The position numbers were made by a program, and so were the translations under genes. The notes beneath the pieces are model-generated. The model was not told where the DNA came from and made no database searches. It saw nothing but the letters and a program-made list of their open reading frames with translations. Shown piece after piece: positions 48,895-63,779 of a stretch of DNA of 64,000 nt; positions within the stretch are counted from its first letter, which is position 1, and each line of letters opens with the position of its first letter. The DNA lies in contig NC_069135.1 in the NCBI RefSeq assembly GCF_026914265.1, positions 4,481,001-4,545,000 of the forward strand, in the 5' to 3' direction. The stretch is from Mya arenaria (lineage: Eukaryota > Mollusca > Bivalvia > Myida > Myidae).

Positions 48895-51800
48895 CAAAAT
48901 ACCGTACATACACGTAGATGTACGATTAACCGTATCTGAACGTAGATGTACAACTACTGCATCTACACGTTGATGTATAACTACCGTATCTACATGTTGA
49001 TGTACAAACTACCGTCTATATACGTAGATGTACAAACTACCGTATCTACCCGTATTTGCACAAACTACCATATCTACACGTTGATGTACAAACTACCGTA
49101 TCTACACGTTAATGTACAAACTACCGTATCTACACGTAGATGTACAAACTACCGTATCTACACGTTAATGTACAAACTACCGTATCTACACGGAGATGTA
49201 CAAACTACCGTATCTACACGTTAATGTACAAACTACCGTATCTACACGTAGATGTACAAACTACCGTATCTACACGTTAATGTACAAACTACCGTATCTA
49301 CACGTAGATGTACAAACTACCGTATCTACACGTTAATGTACAAACTACCGTATTTACACGTAGATGTGAAAACTGCTGTATATACACGTAGGTTTACAAA
49401 CTGCCGTATAAACATGTAGATATGTAGATGTTCGATTTACCGTATTTGAACGTGGATGTACAAACTACCGTATCTACACGCTGATGTACAAACTACCGTA
49501 TGTACAAGTTGACGTACAAACTAACGTATCTGCATGCAGATGTACAAACTACAGTATATCCAAGTTGATGGACAAACTACCGTATCTACACGTAAATGTA
49601 CAAACCACCGTATATACTGGTAGATGTTAAAACCGCCGTATATTCTCTATATGTACGGTTTACTGTATCTGAAAGTGGATGTGCAAACTACCGTATATAC
49701 ACGTAGATGTACACACTACCATATCCACACGAAGATGTATAAACTACCATATCCACACGTAGATGTATAAACTACCATATCCACACGTAGATATATGAAT
49801 TACCGTATCTACACATAGATGTATACACTACCATATCCACACGTAGATGTACACACTATTATATCCACACGTAGATGTACACGTCCATATCCACACGTAG
49901 ATATATAAACTACCGTATCTACACGTAGATGTACACACTACCATATTCACACTTAGATGTACACACTACCGTATATATACGTAGATGTACAATATACCGT
50001 ATCTATCCGTATATGAACAAGCTACTGTATGAACACATAGATGTATAAACTACCGTATCTACACGTAGATGTATAAACTACCGTATCTACACGTTAATGT
50101 ATAAACTACCGTACCTACACGTAGATGTACAAACTACCGTATGTATACGTAGATGTACAAACTACCGTATCTACCCGTATATGAACAAGCTACTGTATGA
50201 ACACGCAGATGTACAAACTACCGTATCTACACGTTAATGTACAAACTGCCGTATCTACACGTAGATGTGAAAACTGCTGTATATACACGTAGGTTTACAA
50301 ACTGCCGTATATACATGTAGATGTACGATTTACCGTATCTACACGTAGATGTACAAACTACCGTATCTACAGGTATATGAACAAACAGCCGTATCTAGAC
50401 GTAGATGAACAAACTACCGTATCTTTACGTATATGTACAAACTACCGTATCTAGATGTAGATGAACAAACAACAGAACGTAGATATATGAACTACCTACC
50501 TACACATAATTGTACGAACTACTGTATCTAAACTTAGATATATCAACTACCTTATCTACTCGTAGATGAACAAACTACACGTGTATGTACTACTTACCAT
50601 GAATACATGTAGATATACGAATTACCATATCCTTAAGTAGATGTACAAACTACCGTATCTACACGTAGATGAACAAACAGCCGTATCTACACGTAGTTGA
50701 ACAAACTACCGCATCAACACGTATATGAACAAACCACCGTTTCTACACGTATCTTTACGTATATATACAAACTACCGTAAATACACATATATGTATAAAC
50801 TACCGTATCAACACGTATATGCACCAACTACCGTATCAACGCGTATATGCACCAACTACCGTATCTACACGTAGATGTACGAACTACCGTTTCTACACGT
50901 AGATGAACAAACTACCGTATTTACACGAGAGTGTACAAACTACCGTATCTACACGTATATGCACCAACTACCGTATCAACCCGTATATGCACCAACTACC
51001 GTATCTACACGTAGGTGTACGAACTACCGTTTCTACACGTATATGTATAAACTACCGTATATACACGAGAGTGTACAAATTACCATATCTTTACATTGAG
51101 CAACAAACTACCGTATCTACACATAGATGTACAAACTATCGTATCCACACGTCCATGAACAAACTACCGTATCTACTTCTAGTTGTACGAACTACCGTAT
51201 CTGCTCGAAGATGTACAAATTACCGTATATTTACGTAGATGAACAAACTACCGTATTACACGTTTATGTACACATTACCGTATCTACACGTAGATGAACA
51301 AACTACCGTATCTACTACTAGTTGTACGAACTACCGTATCTGTACTTAGATGTACGAACTACCGTATCTGCTCGAAGATGAACAAATTACCGTATCTACA
51401 CGTAGATGTACAAACTACCGCATCTACAACTAGTTGTACGAGTTACCGTATCTACACGTAGATGAAAAAACTACCGTATCTACACGTAGATGTACAAACT
51501 ACCGTATCTACACGTAGATAAACAAACTACCTTCTCTACTACTAGTTGTACGAACTACCGTATCTACACGTTGATATACAAACTACCGTATCTACACGTT
51601 TATGTATAAACTACCGTATCAACAGGTTGATGTACAAACAACTGCATCTACTACTAGTTGTACGAACTACCGTATCTACACGTTTATGTACAAACTACCG
51701 TATCTACACGTAGATGTACAAACTACCGTATCTACACGTTGATATACAAACTACCGTATCTACACGTTTATGTATAAACTACCGTATCAACAGGTTGATG

Positions 51801-54800
51801 TACAAACAACTGCATCTACTACTAGTTGTACGAACTACCGTATCTACACGTTTATGTACAAACTACCGTATCTACACGTAGATGTACAAACTCCCGCATC
51901 TACACGTTGATGTACAAACTACCGTATCTTTACGTTGATGTACAAACTACCGTATCGACACGTAGATGTACAAACTTCCGCATCTACACGTTGATGTACA
52001 AACTACCGTATCTTTTACGTTGATGTACAAACTACCGTATCTACTACTAGTTGTACGAACTACCGTATCTACACGTTGATGTACAAACTACCGTATCTAC
52101 TACTAGTTGTACGAACTACCGTATCTACACGTTGATGTACAAACTACCGCATCTACACGTTGATGTACAAACTACCGTATCTACACGTTGATGAACAAAC
52201 TACCGCATCTACACGTTGATGTTTAAACTACCGTATCTACAGGTTGATGTACAAACTACCGCATCTACTACTAGTTGTACGAACTACCGTATCTACAAGT
52301 TGATGTACAAACTACCGTATCTACACGTTGTTGTACAAACTACCGTATCTACACGTTTACGTACAAACTATCGTATCTACACGTAGATGAACAAAAAACC
52401 ATATCCACACGTAGATGTACAAACTACCGCATCTACTACTAGTTGTACGAACTATCGTATCAACACGTTGATGTACAAACTACCGCATCTACTACTAGTT
52501 GTACGAACTACCGTATCTACAAGTTGATGTACAAACTACCGCATCTACTACTAGTTGTACGAACTACCGTATCTACAAGTTGATGTACAAACTACCGTAT
52601 CTACACGTTGATGTACAAACTACCGTATCTTTACGTTGATGTACAAACTACCGTATCGACACGTAGATGTACAAACTTCCGCATCTACACGTTGATGTAC
52701 AAACTACCGTATCTTTTACGTTGATGTACAAACTACCGCATCTACTACTAGTTGTACGAACTACCGTATCTACAGGTTGATGTACAAACTACCGCATCTA
52801 CTACTAGTTGTACGAACTACCGTATCTACAAGTTGATGTACAAACTACCGTATCTACACGTTGTTGTACAAACTACCGTATCTACACGTTTACGTACAAA
52901 CTATCGTATCTACACGTAGATGAACAAAAAACCATATCCACACGTAGATGTACAAACTACCGCATCTACTACTAGTTGTACGAACTATCGTATCTACACG
53001 TTGATGTACAAACTACCGTATCTATTACTAGTTGTACAAACTACCGTATCTACACGTTTATGTACAAACTACCGTATCTACACGTTGATGTACAAACTAC
53101 CGTATCTACTACTAGTTGTACGAACTACCGTATCTTCACTTTGATGTACAAACTACCGTATCTACCACTTGTTATACGAACTACTATATCTACACGTTGA
53201 TATACAAACTACCGTATCTACACTTTTATGTTCAAACTATCGTATCTACATGTTGATGAACAAACTACCGTATCTACACGTAGTTGTACAAACTATCGTA
53301 TCTACACGTTGATGTACAAACTACCGTATCTACACGTTGATGTACAAACTACCGTATCTACTACTAGTTGTACGAACAACCGTATCTACACGTTGATGTA
53401 CAAACTACCGTATCTACTACTAGGTGTACGAACTACCGTATCTACACGTTGATGTACAAACTACCGTATCTACACGTTGATGTACAAACTACCGCATCTA
53501 CTACTAGTTGTGCAAACTTACGTATCTTCAAGTTGATGTACAAACTACCGTATCTACACGTTGATGTACAAACTACCGTATCTACACGTTACGTACAAAC
53601 TATCGTATCTACATGTAGATGAACAAAATACCATATCCACACGTAGATGTACAAACTACCGCATCTACTACTAGTTGTACGAACTACCGTATCTACACGT
53701 TGATGTACAAACTACCGTATCTACACGTTTATGTACAAACTACCGTATCTACGCGTTGATGTACAAACTACCGCATCTACTACTAGTTGTACGAACTACC
53801 GTATCTACACGTTTATGTACAAACTACCGTATCTACACGTAGATGAACAAACTACCACATCTACACGTTTATGTACAAACTACGGAATCTACTAGTAGTT
53901 GTACGAACTACTGTATCTACCTGTTGATGTACAAACTACCGTATCTACTACTAGTTGTACTAACTACCGTATCTACACGTTGATGTACAAACTACCGCAT
54001 CTACACGTTGATGTACAAACTACCGCATCTACACGTTGATGTACAAACTACCGCATCTACACGTTGATGTTTAAACTACCGTATCAACACTTTGATGTAC
54101 AAACTACCGTATCTACACATTGATGTACAAACTACCGCATCTACTACTAGTTGTGCGAACTACCCTATCTATAAGTTGATATACAAACTACCGTATCTAC
54201 ACGTTGATGTACAAACTACCGTATCTACACGTTTACGTACAAACTATCGTATCTACATGTAGATTTACAAAATACCATATCCACACGTAGATGTACAATC
54301 TACCGCATCTACTACTAATTGTACGAACTACCGTATCTACACGTTGATGTACAAACTACCGTATCTACACGTTGATGTACAAACTACCGTTTCTACTACT
54401 AGTTATACAAACTACCGTATCTACACGTTGATGTACAAACTACCGTATCTACACGTTGATGTACAAACTACCGTATCTACACGTTGATGTACAAACTACC
54501 GTATCTACACGTTTATGTACAAACTACCGTATCTACACGTTGATGTACAAACTACCGTATCTACTACTAGTTGTACAAACTACCGTATCTACTACTAGTT
54601 GTACAAACTACCGTATCTACACGTTTATGTACAAACTACCGTATCTACACGTTGATGTACAAACTACCGTATCTACTACTAGTTGTACGAACTACCGTAT
54701 CTACACGTTGATGTACAAACTACCGTTTCTACACGTTGATGTACAAACTACCGTATCTGAACGTGGATGTACAAACTACCGTATCGACACGTTGATGTAC

Positions 54801-55850
54801 AAACTACCGTATCTACACGTTGATGTACAAACTACCGTATCGACACGTTGATGTACAAACTACCGTATCTTAACGTGGATGTACAAACTACCGTATCGAC
54901 ACGTTGATGTACAAACTACCGTATCTACACGTTGATGTACAAACTACCGTATCGACACGTTGATGTACAAACTACCGTATCTGAACGTGGATGTACAAAC
55001 TACCGTATCGACACGTTGATGTACAAACTACCGTATCTACACGTTGATGTACAAACTACCGTATCTACACGTTGATGTACAAACTACCGTATCGACACGT
55101 TGATGTACAAACTACCGTATCTACACGTTAATGTACAAACTACCGTATCTACACGTTGATGTACAAACTACTGTATCGACACGTTGATGTACAAACTACC
55201 GTATCTGAACGTGGATGTACAAACTACCGTATCGACACGTTGATGTACAAACTACCGTATCTACACGTTGATGTACAAACTACCGTATCGACACGTTGAT
55301 GTACAAACTACCGTATCTGAACGTGGATGTACAAACTACCGTATCGACACGTTGATGTACAAACTACCGTATGGACACGTTAATGTACAAACTACCATAT
55401 CTACACGTTGATGTACAAACTACCGTATCGACACGTTGATGTACAAACTACCGTATCTGAACGTGGATGTACAAACTACCGTATCGACACGTTGATGTAC
55501 AAACTACCGTATCGACACGTTGATGTACAAACTACCGTATCTGAACGTGGATGTACAAACTACCGTATCTGAACGTAGATGTACAAACTACTGTATCGAC
55601 ATGTTGATGTACAAACTACCGTATCTGAACGTGGATGTACAAACTACCGTATCGACACGTTGATGTACAAACTACCGTATCTACACGTTGATGTACAAAC
55701 TACCGTATCGACACGTTGATGTACAAACTACCGTATCTGAACGTGGATGTACAAACTACCGTATCGACACGTTGATGAACAAACTACCGCATCTACTACT
55801 AGTTGTACGAACTACCGTTTCTACTTCTAGTTGTGCGAACTACAGAACGC
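48895..55850 (+). repeat. 28-bp satellite, main array of about 250 units
   Basis: Unit pattern CGTATCTACACGTTGATG plus TACAAACTAC. Subfamilies: ACGTAGATG units early in the array; CATATCCACACG units at 49.7-49.95 kb; TACTACTAGTTGTACGAAC units from about 51.2 to 54.7 kb; and, from about 54.75 kb to 55.77 kb, alternating CTGAACGTGG, CGACACGTTG and CTACACGTTG units in a higher-order order. Because 28 is not a multiple of three, a frame repeats every three units (28 residues). The resulting open frames (YRIYTLMYKLPYL-like) are artefacts. Left units are more diverged than right ones. Confidence 0.95.
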
Positions 55851-55859
55851 GGATGTTTT

Positions 55860-58800
55860 AATCACTGTATGTAGATATGTTAAGGAAGTATGGCCGTACA
55901 GAACAACGTGATGAGTGAAATAGAAAAACAAATACTTAACCCTCTTTTTCATAGTCGACTGTATTCAAATGTCCCAATCTCTAAGCGTTGAAAAATTGTC
56001 CACATCAATACAAGGCGGAAGAGGGAAGAATTGAGTCCACCCTTGGACGACCTGGTTAAGATTTATCATCAGGTTTACATTGAAAACATCTAACACCGGG
56101 AAAAGGATAGCATTGGCGGTTGTCATTTGGGCTTACACACGGGTGAATTTAGTATTGTAATGACAAAGGTAAGTTTCGTGTTAAATGTGGAATATACAGC
56201 TTTTTCGTACGTATTAAAGAAATTTAATTATCAAATTAAGAACATCAAATTAAGAATGAAAATGGCAAGGATTTGAGCTTCAATAAGCGCCGGCGATTCT
56301 TTTTAAAGGTTGATATTAGATTATTTTGAAATATTTAAAACAATGCATTATACCTGCGGAAAACAATAAGCTATGCATACTACGAAATTTGTCTTAAATA
56401 AAGTCAAGCCTTTCGATGATAACATGCTTTTTACCTCAGTGTTTTGACTTCATTGTGTAGCTGGGTACTTCCTTAAAGCAAGGACAAATGTTTGGAATTA
56501 AGTTATTGTAAATGGTTGTTAGTATGTACTGTCACATTCTAACTTTTTATTTGTCTACATACATGTACTATATTGTGTAAACGACTACATACATGTACTT
56601 TTGTGCAAACGACCCACTAAGTGGGCAATCCACTGCTTATATCTACCGGTTCACCTTATTCAAATCCATGACGGCTGACTGCTGATTTACTGAATTAAAT
56701 GTATTGGCAAATTTGAAGTATACTGCCTTCTCATTAGACAAAAAATACGTAGACCACTAAGACGTCTTTAAAATCGATATTCCTAGACTATTGAGGAAAT
56801 TGTATTATGTGCACGCACACTAGTATTATATGCTTTAAGCGTTTAATTATTAATTCGTCATATTTTGATCATTATAACGATCGAGAATATTTCAATGTAG
56901 TTTAATATAGATGATTAACAAACAAGTATTAAAATGTATTTAATATCATATTATGACGGTAAAACGCTTGTGAAAATCTATGTCTCTTCTTCCCCATTAT
57001 TGTCGAATAGAAATGTAATTGAAGCCACAGTCTGGGTTTTGGTTAGTATATTGTGAATTGGTAGAGAAAAACAGAGACTAAGCCAGAAGACGAAGCATAA
57101 TTTAAAACACTAGGCATGTCGGACCTGACCACTTTAAATTTATAATTACATATTAAGAGGCACTAATCTATTCTTCTTTAGTTACAGCATTGACGAATTC
57201 CGATATTTTCACGAAACAAAGACACTTACACCCTAATTAAAAAAAACAACAAATTAAATCGTTCATTAATTATTTCCATGATGCAAAGTCGAGCTCATAT
57301 AAAAACTTCATAGCTTCCTGGTATGATATTTCTCCAGATAATACACTTAACAAGACCTCTTAACGATTATTAAGGACTTGCTGATAGTCACGCAGATCTT
57401 AATACCCATGGCGATCTCTTAACATGGATGGGGTCTCTGAGTTTGATATTGATGCCAAATGCTATGACAAGAGTAAATGTGGAAATAATTGCTGTATCAG
57501 TAACACAATTTGTAATAATCTGTTCTACAATCAGGCACACGTCTTTGGTAAAAATTATTTTATTTGAGATATTTTCAAACACTCACGAATTAAGCATTTG
57601 AGTGTATGTTTTATAGTCAGACTCAGGACGTTAGTGAATACGGACCCTGGATTTCTACCCGTGTAACAGTATTCCGAGACGTGCACTGGGTGAATGTGCG
57701 CTATTGTACTTTTTAATAATGACCGTAAAATTCTAGAGTGTACATCACAAGAACCAATTTTATTTCACGACAACTCTAATGCACAGTCGGACTAAACTCA
57801 CCGTCAGAACAAAAATAGGTGTTTTTATGACAACAAGAAAACCACAAACCCATTTCAACGCTCGTCTGTTCTTCTCCTCGATGAAGGGCCATAACTCATG
57901 CATCGTTTTAGTCTCAGTTATGAGTCTTGCTGCACTTAATGTCATTGGTAACGTTTCATGTTTTTTTAACGTTTCTTTAATAATGGCCAAGAACGTTTAA
58001 TAGTTTGCTCTTGAATATAGATTTATGTTCTTTTTTGCTAATTTCATTGGTACAGTGATGTTATAATTTGGGCTAGTTTGTAATATATTTGTCGATGTTT
58101 CCTGTATAAATATATCAACGTCTATGTTATGTTACGAAAATAAGGCATTTTATAACCCAAATATGTATATGTTTCGTTATATTTGTTACGTGTATTAGAT
58201 AATAGCATATTGAATTACAACTTTTTATACTAGATCACACTAAAATCGAAATCTGATACCAGTCCAACACGCTTGATGAGTTTGATATATAGAAAATTAG
58301 ATCATAAAATATAAAAAAAAATCTTACTTTAATTATCTGAAAACATTTGTCCTACAATAAGTTACTTAGTCGATATGGCCGGGTCATTTGAACAGACGGT
58401 AATTTTTTATAATATACTTGGCATTTTTATTTCCACTAGAGTCTCGTATTTTTCAATCACTTTAACCCTTAATTAAAAACTGATACCATCATTTTCCCAT
58501 TTCCCAGTGTTAAACATCAGGCACGGTGCAGGACGATAACCAGATGCAAATCCCCATACCCCCGCAATGGCGACACACCAAGAGTATTGTTCAATATTGC
58601 CTTTTCATTCCATTTCCATATTATGACTCAGCATGCTTCTGGTAGTACATCTGTCAATGTGTTTGTGGACTTGATGAGAAATATCATATTGCGTATTCTA
58701 TTGTGTTGTGACTGTTTGTGATGCTTCGATTGTTTTTATCTGAACCACTTCTTGACATCAGAACTCGCTCACTATTATAAATGGAGTATTTATCAATATA

Positions 58801-59840
58801 CTAGGATGATATGTTAACATTGAGAAGGTAAGACAATAGCATTTCAGTCTTTTAATGCAACGGTCGTCGAGGATAAGAATCAGGTGAACCAATACATGTT
58901 TTTGCTGTTTCACAAAATTTGCTAACTTACAGTTGCAGAACAGAACAGAATTTTATCAGGCATAAACATTAACATGTTCGTAGCCTAGTGCATATAATTA
59001 TATACATTCACAGTATTAATCACACGTTGCTCATTTAGTGCTAGAGACTAAATCAAATGTCCTTTACACAGTTTCACAAGGAATTCGCAATGTTATTATT
59101 ACTAACTTACATGTATATATCATAACTTGTATTATCTACATGTATATCTTTTCTTTACAATAAAAAAAACGTTTGTATAGTTATAGTCCTAGAATTTGAT
59201 CGAGTTTTGACAGATGTGCGAACTTAAATGTGAGAAGTGAAAATCAACAATATAAAAGACAAATCTTTGTCTTCGAACGAAACAATGACATTATAAGCTT
59301 GAAATATCATACAATATAACAGACGTTAGAGCCACATATGTAAAAAGTGTCAATCGTTTATATAAGAGCCTTTTTAAGTACAGTAAGGAAGTTTCATGAA
59401 ACAACATTATGTAAAAACAAAATGAATAGATAAAAAAAATCCAAATTAAAATGAAAATAACAGACGGAATTAGAGAAAATGTTACTACATCATGATACAT
59501 ATATTATCAGCTCACACGAAAGGGTGAAATATCATTTGTTCTTTCAGATAACAGCAGAAAACTTGACTGATCTCTGACAAATGAGATTAAAAACACATTT
59601 AAAACGAATGCAAACATGCACAGTGAGCTTGTCACGGTGACTCTTAACTTCCGCTACCATTGTTAGTTCCTTTTGCACAGAATGAAGGAAGTTTCACATA
59701 TCTGTCGTTAGTTGTAATAAAATGCAAAACTAAAGATATAGTTTCCGTTTTGATAAATTCCTGTGCTAACATGTTATAAATTTCCTATGCGGATGTCATA
59801 GACGCCACTTATTTGCAGTTATGATGATCACCTAGATGAT
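55860..59840. other. 4 kb with no recognised gene
   Basis: AT-rich. Small duplication of CTACATACATGTACT at 56553-56600. Overlapping open frames at 57760-58000 on both strands have no domain. It may contain the promoter of the mucin-like gene at its right end. Confidence 0.4.
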
Positions 59841-59851
59841 CTAAGAGGACC

Positions 59852-62800
59852 ATGGACACCAGGAGGGCTTCACTTATATACTTTTGTAAGTACCATATGT
59901 TTTTGTTATGTACATGTTGTGTACTTACTTTAAGTTCTATACGGTTCAACTGATTTTCGTTTATGATCGTCCTGGTCATCAAAATTGTTATCCATTTAGT
60001 TGTATATACTGTCTTTTCTTTTAACCAAGGATATTATTTTTTCGTTGAGATGTGTGTTACATAAACGATACATAGAGCTCTATTGACATTGCAGTGCTGT
60101 GTTGTCTAGTGCAAGCACCAGAGGCATCAACAACAGCAGAAGTAATAACAACAACACCACAGGCGACAACAACATCAGAAATTACACCAACACCACTACA
60201 GGCAACAACAGCAGCAGAAATAACAACAACAACGACAACAACAACAACTGAGACAACAACATCAGGAATAACAACAACACAACCACAGGCAACAACAACA
60301 GCAGAAATAACAACAACAACACCTGAGGCAACAACAACAGCAGAAATAACAACAACAACACCTGAGGCAACAACAACAGCAGCAAAAATTACAACAACAA
60401 TACCTGAGACAACAACAACTGCAAAAATAACAACAACAGCACCGATGACAACAACATTAGAAATAACAACAACAACAACAGCACCAACAACATCAGAATC
60501 ACAGAAAACATCAGGAGAAGCAACATCAACAACAATACCTAAGATATCAACAAATACAACCACAACAGAAGCAACAACAACAATAATAGCATCAACATCA
60601 TCATCAACAACAACAACAACACCGCGAACAACAACAGAACCAACAGCAACACCAACAGCACCACAGACAGCAACATCAAAATTAACTACAAACTTCGAGT
60701 CCACACCAACTGAACAAACAACATCAAAAACTACAGACACTCCAGCCAACACTAGTAACACAACAGAAGGTTTTTCAAATGAAACTACGACTACTTCCAC
60801 GACAGAAACTTTCACGACAACTGCACCAGGGCAAAACAACACTGACGATCAAACTACACCAAATATAACAACCACAACTTCAATGTCATCATCTTTGTCC
60901 TCTTCAAGTTTTTCAAACTCAACATTATCATCAAACCCATCCACAGAGCCTACACCAGAATCCACAAAACCAAACACGCCTTCCAACACATCTACAGCAA
61001 CGGTAAATTACACCTCATCCAAGAGCTCAACCACACCGAGCGCCGAAAGTAGTTCCACCATGGACTTTTCTAGAATCTCAACTTCAATATCTTCAATTGC
61101 TGATACAACCAGCGTGCCTTCTGATTCATCATCTGTTCAATCACAACCATCCACTGCATCATCAACTCCGACAGTAATCTCAACACCAGCTGGGTCTCCA
61201 GCATCTTCATCTTCATCCGGGTCGCCATCATCAACGACCAAGTCCGAAGCTGAAAATGAGATTTCGCAGTTGAAAGATGACATATCAGGTATGCATTTAT
61301 TAACAATGTCCAGCTAAGTTCTATTGACATTCACATTGTCAAATGTTACCTGTCACAAAATAAAAAACACACAAAAAAAACAACAAAAATGCGATTCGAT
61401 TACCTGTTGCATTGTTCATAGGCGCTGCGATGTAACAGGGATACAACTAAACAATTTGCTATTATGACAATTACTCGTTTGCCTTCTAACGTGACTATTG
61501 CTCGTTAGCCTTCTAACGTGACCATAACTCGTTTGCCTTCTAACGTGACTATAGCTCGTTAGCCTTCTAACGTGACCATAACTCGTAAGCCTTCTAACGT
61601 GACCATAACTTGTAAGCCTTATAACGTGACCACAGCTCGTAAGCCTTTTAACGTGACCAAAACTCGTAAGCCTTCTAACATGACCATAACTCGTAAGCCT
61701 TTTAACGTGACCATAACTCGTAAGCCTTCTAACGTGAACATAACTCGTAAGCCTTATAACGTGACCACAGCTCGTAAGCCTTTTAACGTGACCATAACTC
61801 GTAAGCCTTCTAACATGACCATAACTCGTAAGCCTTTTAACGTGACCATAACTCGTAAGCCTTCTAACGTGACCACAGCTCGTTAGCCTTTTAACGTGAC
61901 CATAACTCGTAAGCCTTCTAATGTGACCATAACTCGTAAGCCTTATAACGTGACCATAACTCGTAAGCCTTCTAACGTGACCATAACTCGTAAGCCTTCT
62001 AACGTGACCATAACTCGTAAGCCTTCTAACGTGACCAAAACTCGTAAGCCTTCTAACGTGACCATAACTCGTAAGCCTTCTAACGTCTAACGTGACCATA
62101 ACTCGTAAGCCTTCTTACGTAACCATAACTCGTAAGCCTTCTAACGTGACCATAACTCGTAAGCCTTCTAACGTAACCATAACTCGTAAGCCTTCTAACG
62201 TGACCATAACTCGTAAGCCTTCTAACGTGACCATAACTCGTAAGCCTTATAACGTGACCATAACTCGTAAGCCTTCTAACGTGACCATAACTCGTAGGCC
62301 TTCTAACGTAACCATAACTCGTTTGCCTTCTAACGTGACTATAGCTCGTTAGCCTTCTAACGTGACCATAACTCGTAAGCCTTCTAACGTGACCATAACT
62401 CGTAAGCCTTATAACGTGACCACAGCTCGTAAGCCTTTTAACGTGACCAAAACTCGTAAGCCTTCTAACATGACCATAACTCGTAAGCCTTTTAACGTGA
62501 CCATAACTCGTAAGCCTTCTAACGTGAACATAACTCGTAAGCCTTATAACGTGACCACAGCTCGTAAGCCTTCTAACGTGACCATAACTCGTAAGCCTTC
62601 TAACGTGACCATAACTCGTAAGCCTTCTAACGTAACCATAACTCGTAAGCCTTCTAACGTGACCATAACTCGTAAGCCTTCTAACGTAACCATAACTCGT
62701 AAGCCTTCTAACGTGACCATAACTCGTAAGCCTTCTAACGTAACCATAACTCGTAAGCCTTCTAACGTAACCATAACTCGTTAGCCTTTACTACGTTATA

Positions 62801-63572
62801 TATGTTATATACGTTACAATTACTTTTAATACACAAATGGAAAGCTCGGCCGCGATATCACAGTGACTCAACGATGTCTATCTATTATGTTCCTTATTGC
62901 TTGAAACCGAATAGAAAATGGAAACAGAAGTCAACTAAGCAAAGTAGCATGTTACTATTGTGGTCACTTATATTACTTTGTCATACTATACTGTAAATAT
63001 GAGATCTAACTTATGGTAAAAGTTGTCTCATGTCTTTAAAACTTCTTGTCATTAACTTCACGAATAATTCCATTGTTTCAGATTTGAAAGACGAGAGGAG
63101 ATCATTCGTCATTGCTGTTATAATACTAGCCATTGCTGTTGTCGTTATCACCAGTGTTCTCATATTCTACATGATCTGCAAAAAGTAAGTTGCCACATCT
63201 TTTTTATATATCAAATATACTGTATGATAACAAAAGTGTAAAATCAATGCTTTCTTATTTGTTATTTTTTATATATCAAATATATGATAACAAAAGTGTA
63301 AAATCAATGCTTTATTTTATTTTTATTTTTTATATATCAAATGTATGATTGCAAAAGTGTAATATCAATCCTTTCTTATTTTTTATCTTTATATATATCA
63401 AAGGTATGATTGCAATTTGCTGGTAAAATGTATTGATTGTAGTTTATTGGTAAAAATGTATTGATTGTAGATTGTTGGTAAAACTATTACATATACTTGC
63501 TTTCGCTTTGGTAGATGCCGACAAAAGAAACCATTCTTTCAAAACATCGACTACGATATCGAAAATCCTACG
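59852..63572 (+). CDS. Thr-rich mucin-like membrane protein (3' end uncertain)
   Basis: Exons: 59852-59885, 60095-61288, 63082-63184, 63515-63572, all GT/AG and in phase: 463 codons so far. The tiny exon 1 joins exon 2 to give the signal peptide MDTRRASLIYFLLCCLVQA. Residues 20 to about 400 are a Thr/Ser/Pro-rich region, first in degenerate repeats such as TTTPEATTTAEI, then Ser-rich, with NTT and NTS sites: a mucin-type O-glycosylated stalk. A short charged segment follows (EISQLKDDISDLKDERRS), then one membrane helix (FVIAVIILAIAVVVITSVLI) and a tail KKCRQKKPFFQNIDYDIENPT, whose NIDYDIENP could be a tyrosine-based motif. A surface glycoprotein of unknown function. A possible last exon starts at 63796 (VRGIAGTLTFGPANPG, stop 63844-63846), but it lies in repeat-like sequence. 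Confidence 0.75.
61465..62790. repeat. 27-bp minisatellite, about 49 units, in intron 2
   Basis: Unit pattern AACTCGTAAGCCTTCTAACG plus TGACCAT. Variants alternate CTTCTAAC, CTTTTAAC and CTTATAAC, and CATAACT and CACAGCT. A run of about ten units (61575-61875) recurs almost exactly at 62362-62575, so the array has itself been segmentally duplicated. Since 27 is a multiple of three, frames stay open on both strands (TITRKPSNV-like); not coding, as the array sits in an intron. Confidence 0.95.
63199..63485. repeat. two short tandem repeats in intron 3
   Basis: About four copies of a 60-70-bp unit (TTTTTATATATCAAAT, ATGATAACAAAAGTGTAAAA, TCAATGCTTT), then about three copies of a 27-29-bp unit (TTGGTAAAAATGTATTGATT). 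Confidence 0.8.
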
Positions 63573-63779
63573 GTATGTTTTATTAAAAATGTGATTTTTA
63601 TTTTGTTTTATAAATAAATAAATAAATAAGAGTATGTGTTAAATGAACTTAAATAACGCCGATCAATGCTATACATGTATAAAGAAGTTGCAACACATGA
63701 CACGATCATGTACTGCCGATCATTTCTTTAGTAACACATGTCCCGCTGTTATAATGCACCAGTCAATTGTAATCACGCC

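Noticed and set aside
54456-54851. Long open frame (131 codons) and about ten others in 48.9-55.8 kb, with YRIYTLMYKLPYL-like repeats
   Set aside because: Produced by the 28-bp satellite; frames start and stop with unit variants and have no splice or start context.
48895-55850. Regularly spaced repeats that could suggest a CRISPR array
   Set aside because: Units are contiguous with no unique spacers, and the genome is eukaryotic.
57760-58000. Overlapping open frames on both strands with a hydrophobic segment
   Set aside because: No domain, no splice context, and each is the shadow of the other; neither is supported.
60057-60842. Val-rich 261-codon frame on the minus strand
   Set aside because: Antisense of the ACA-rich Thr codons of the mucin-like exon 2, which has a signal peptide, phase-matched splice sites and a membrane helix on the plus strand.
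61416-62099. Open frame of 227 codons on the minus strand and matching plus-strand frames
   Set aside because: Produced by the 27-bp minisatellite, which lies inside an intron of the mucin-like gene.
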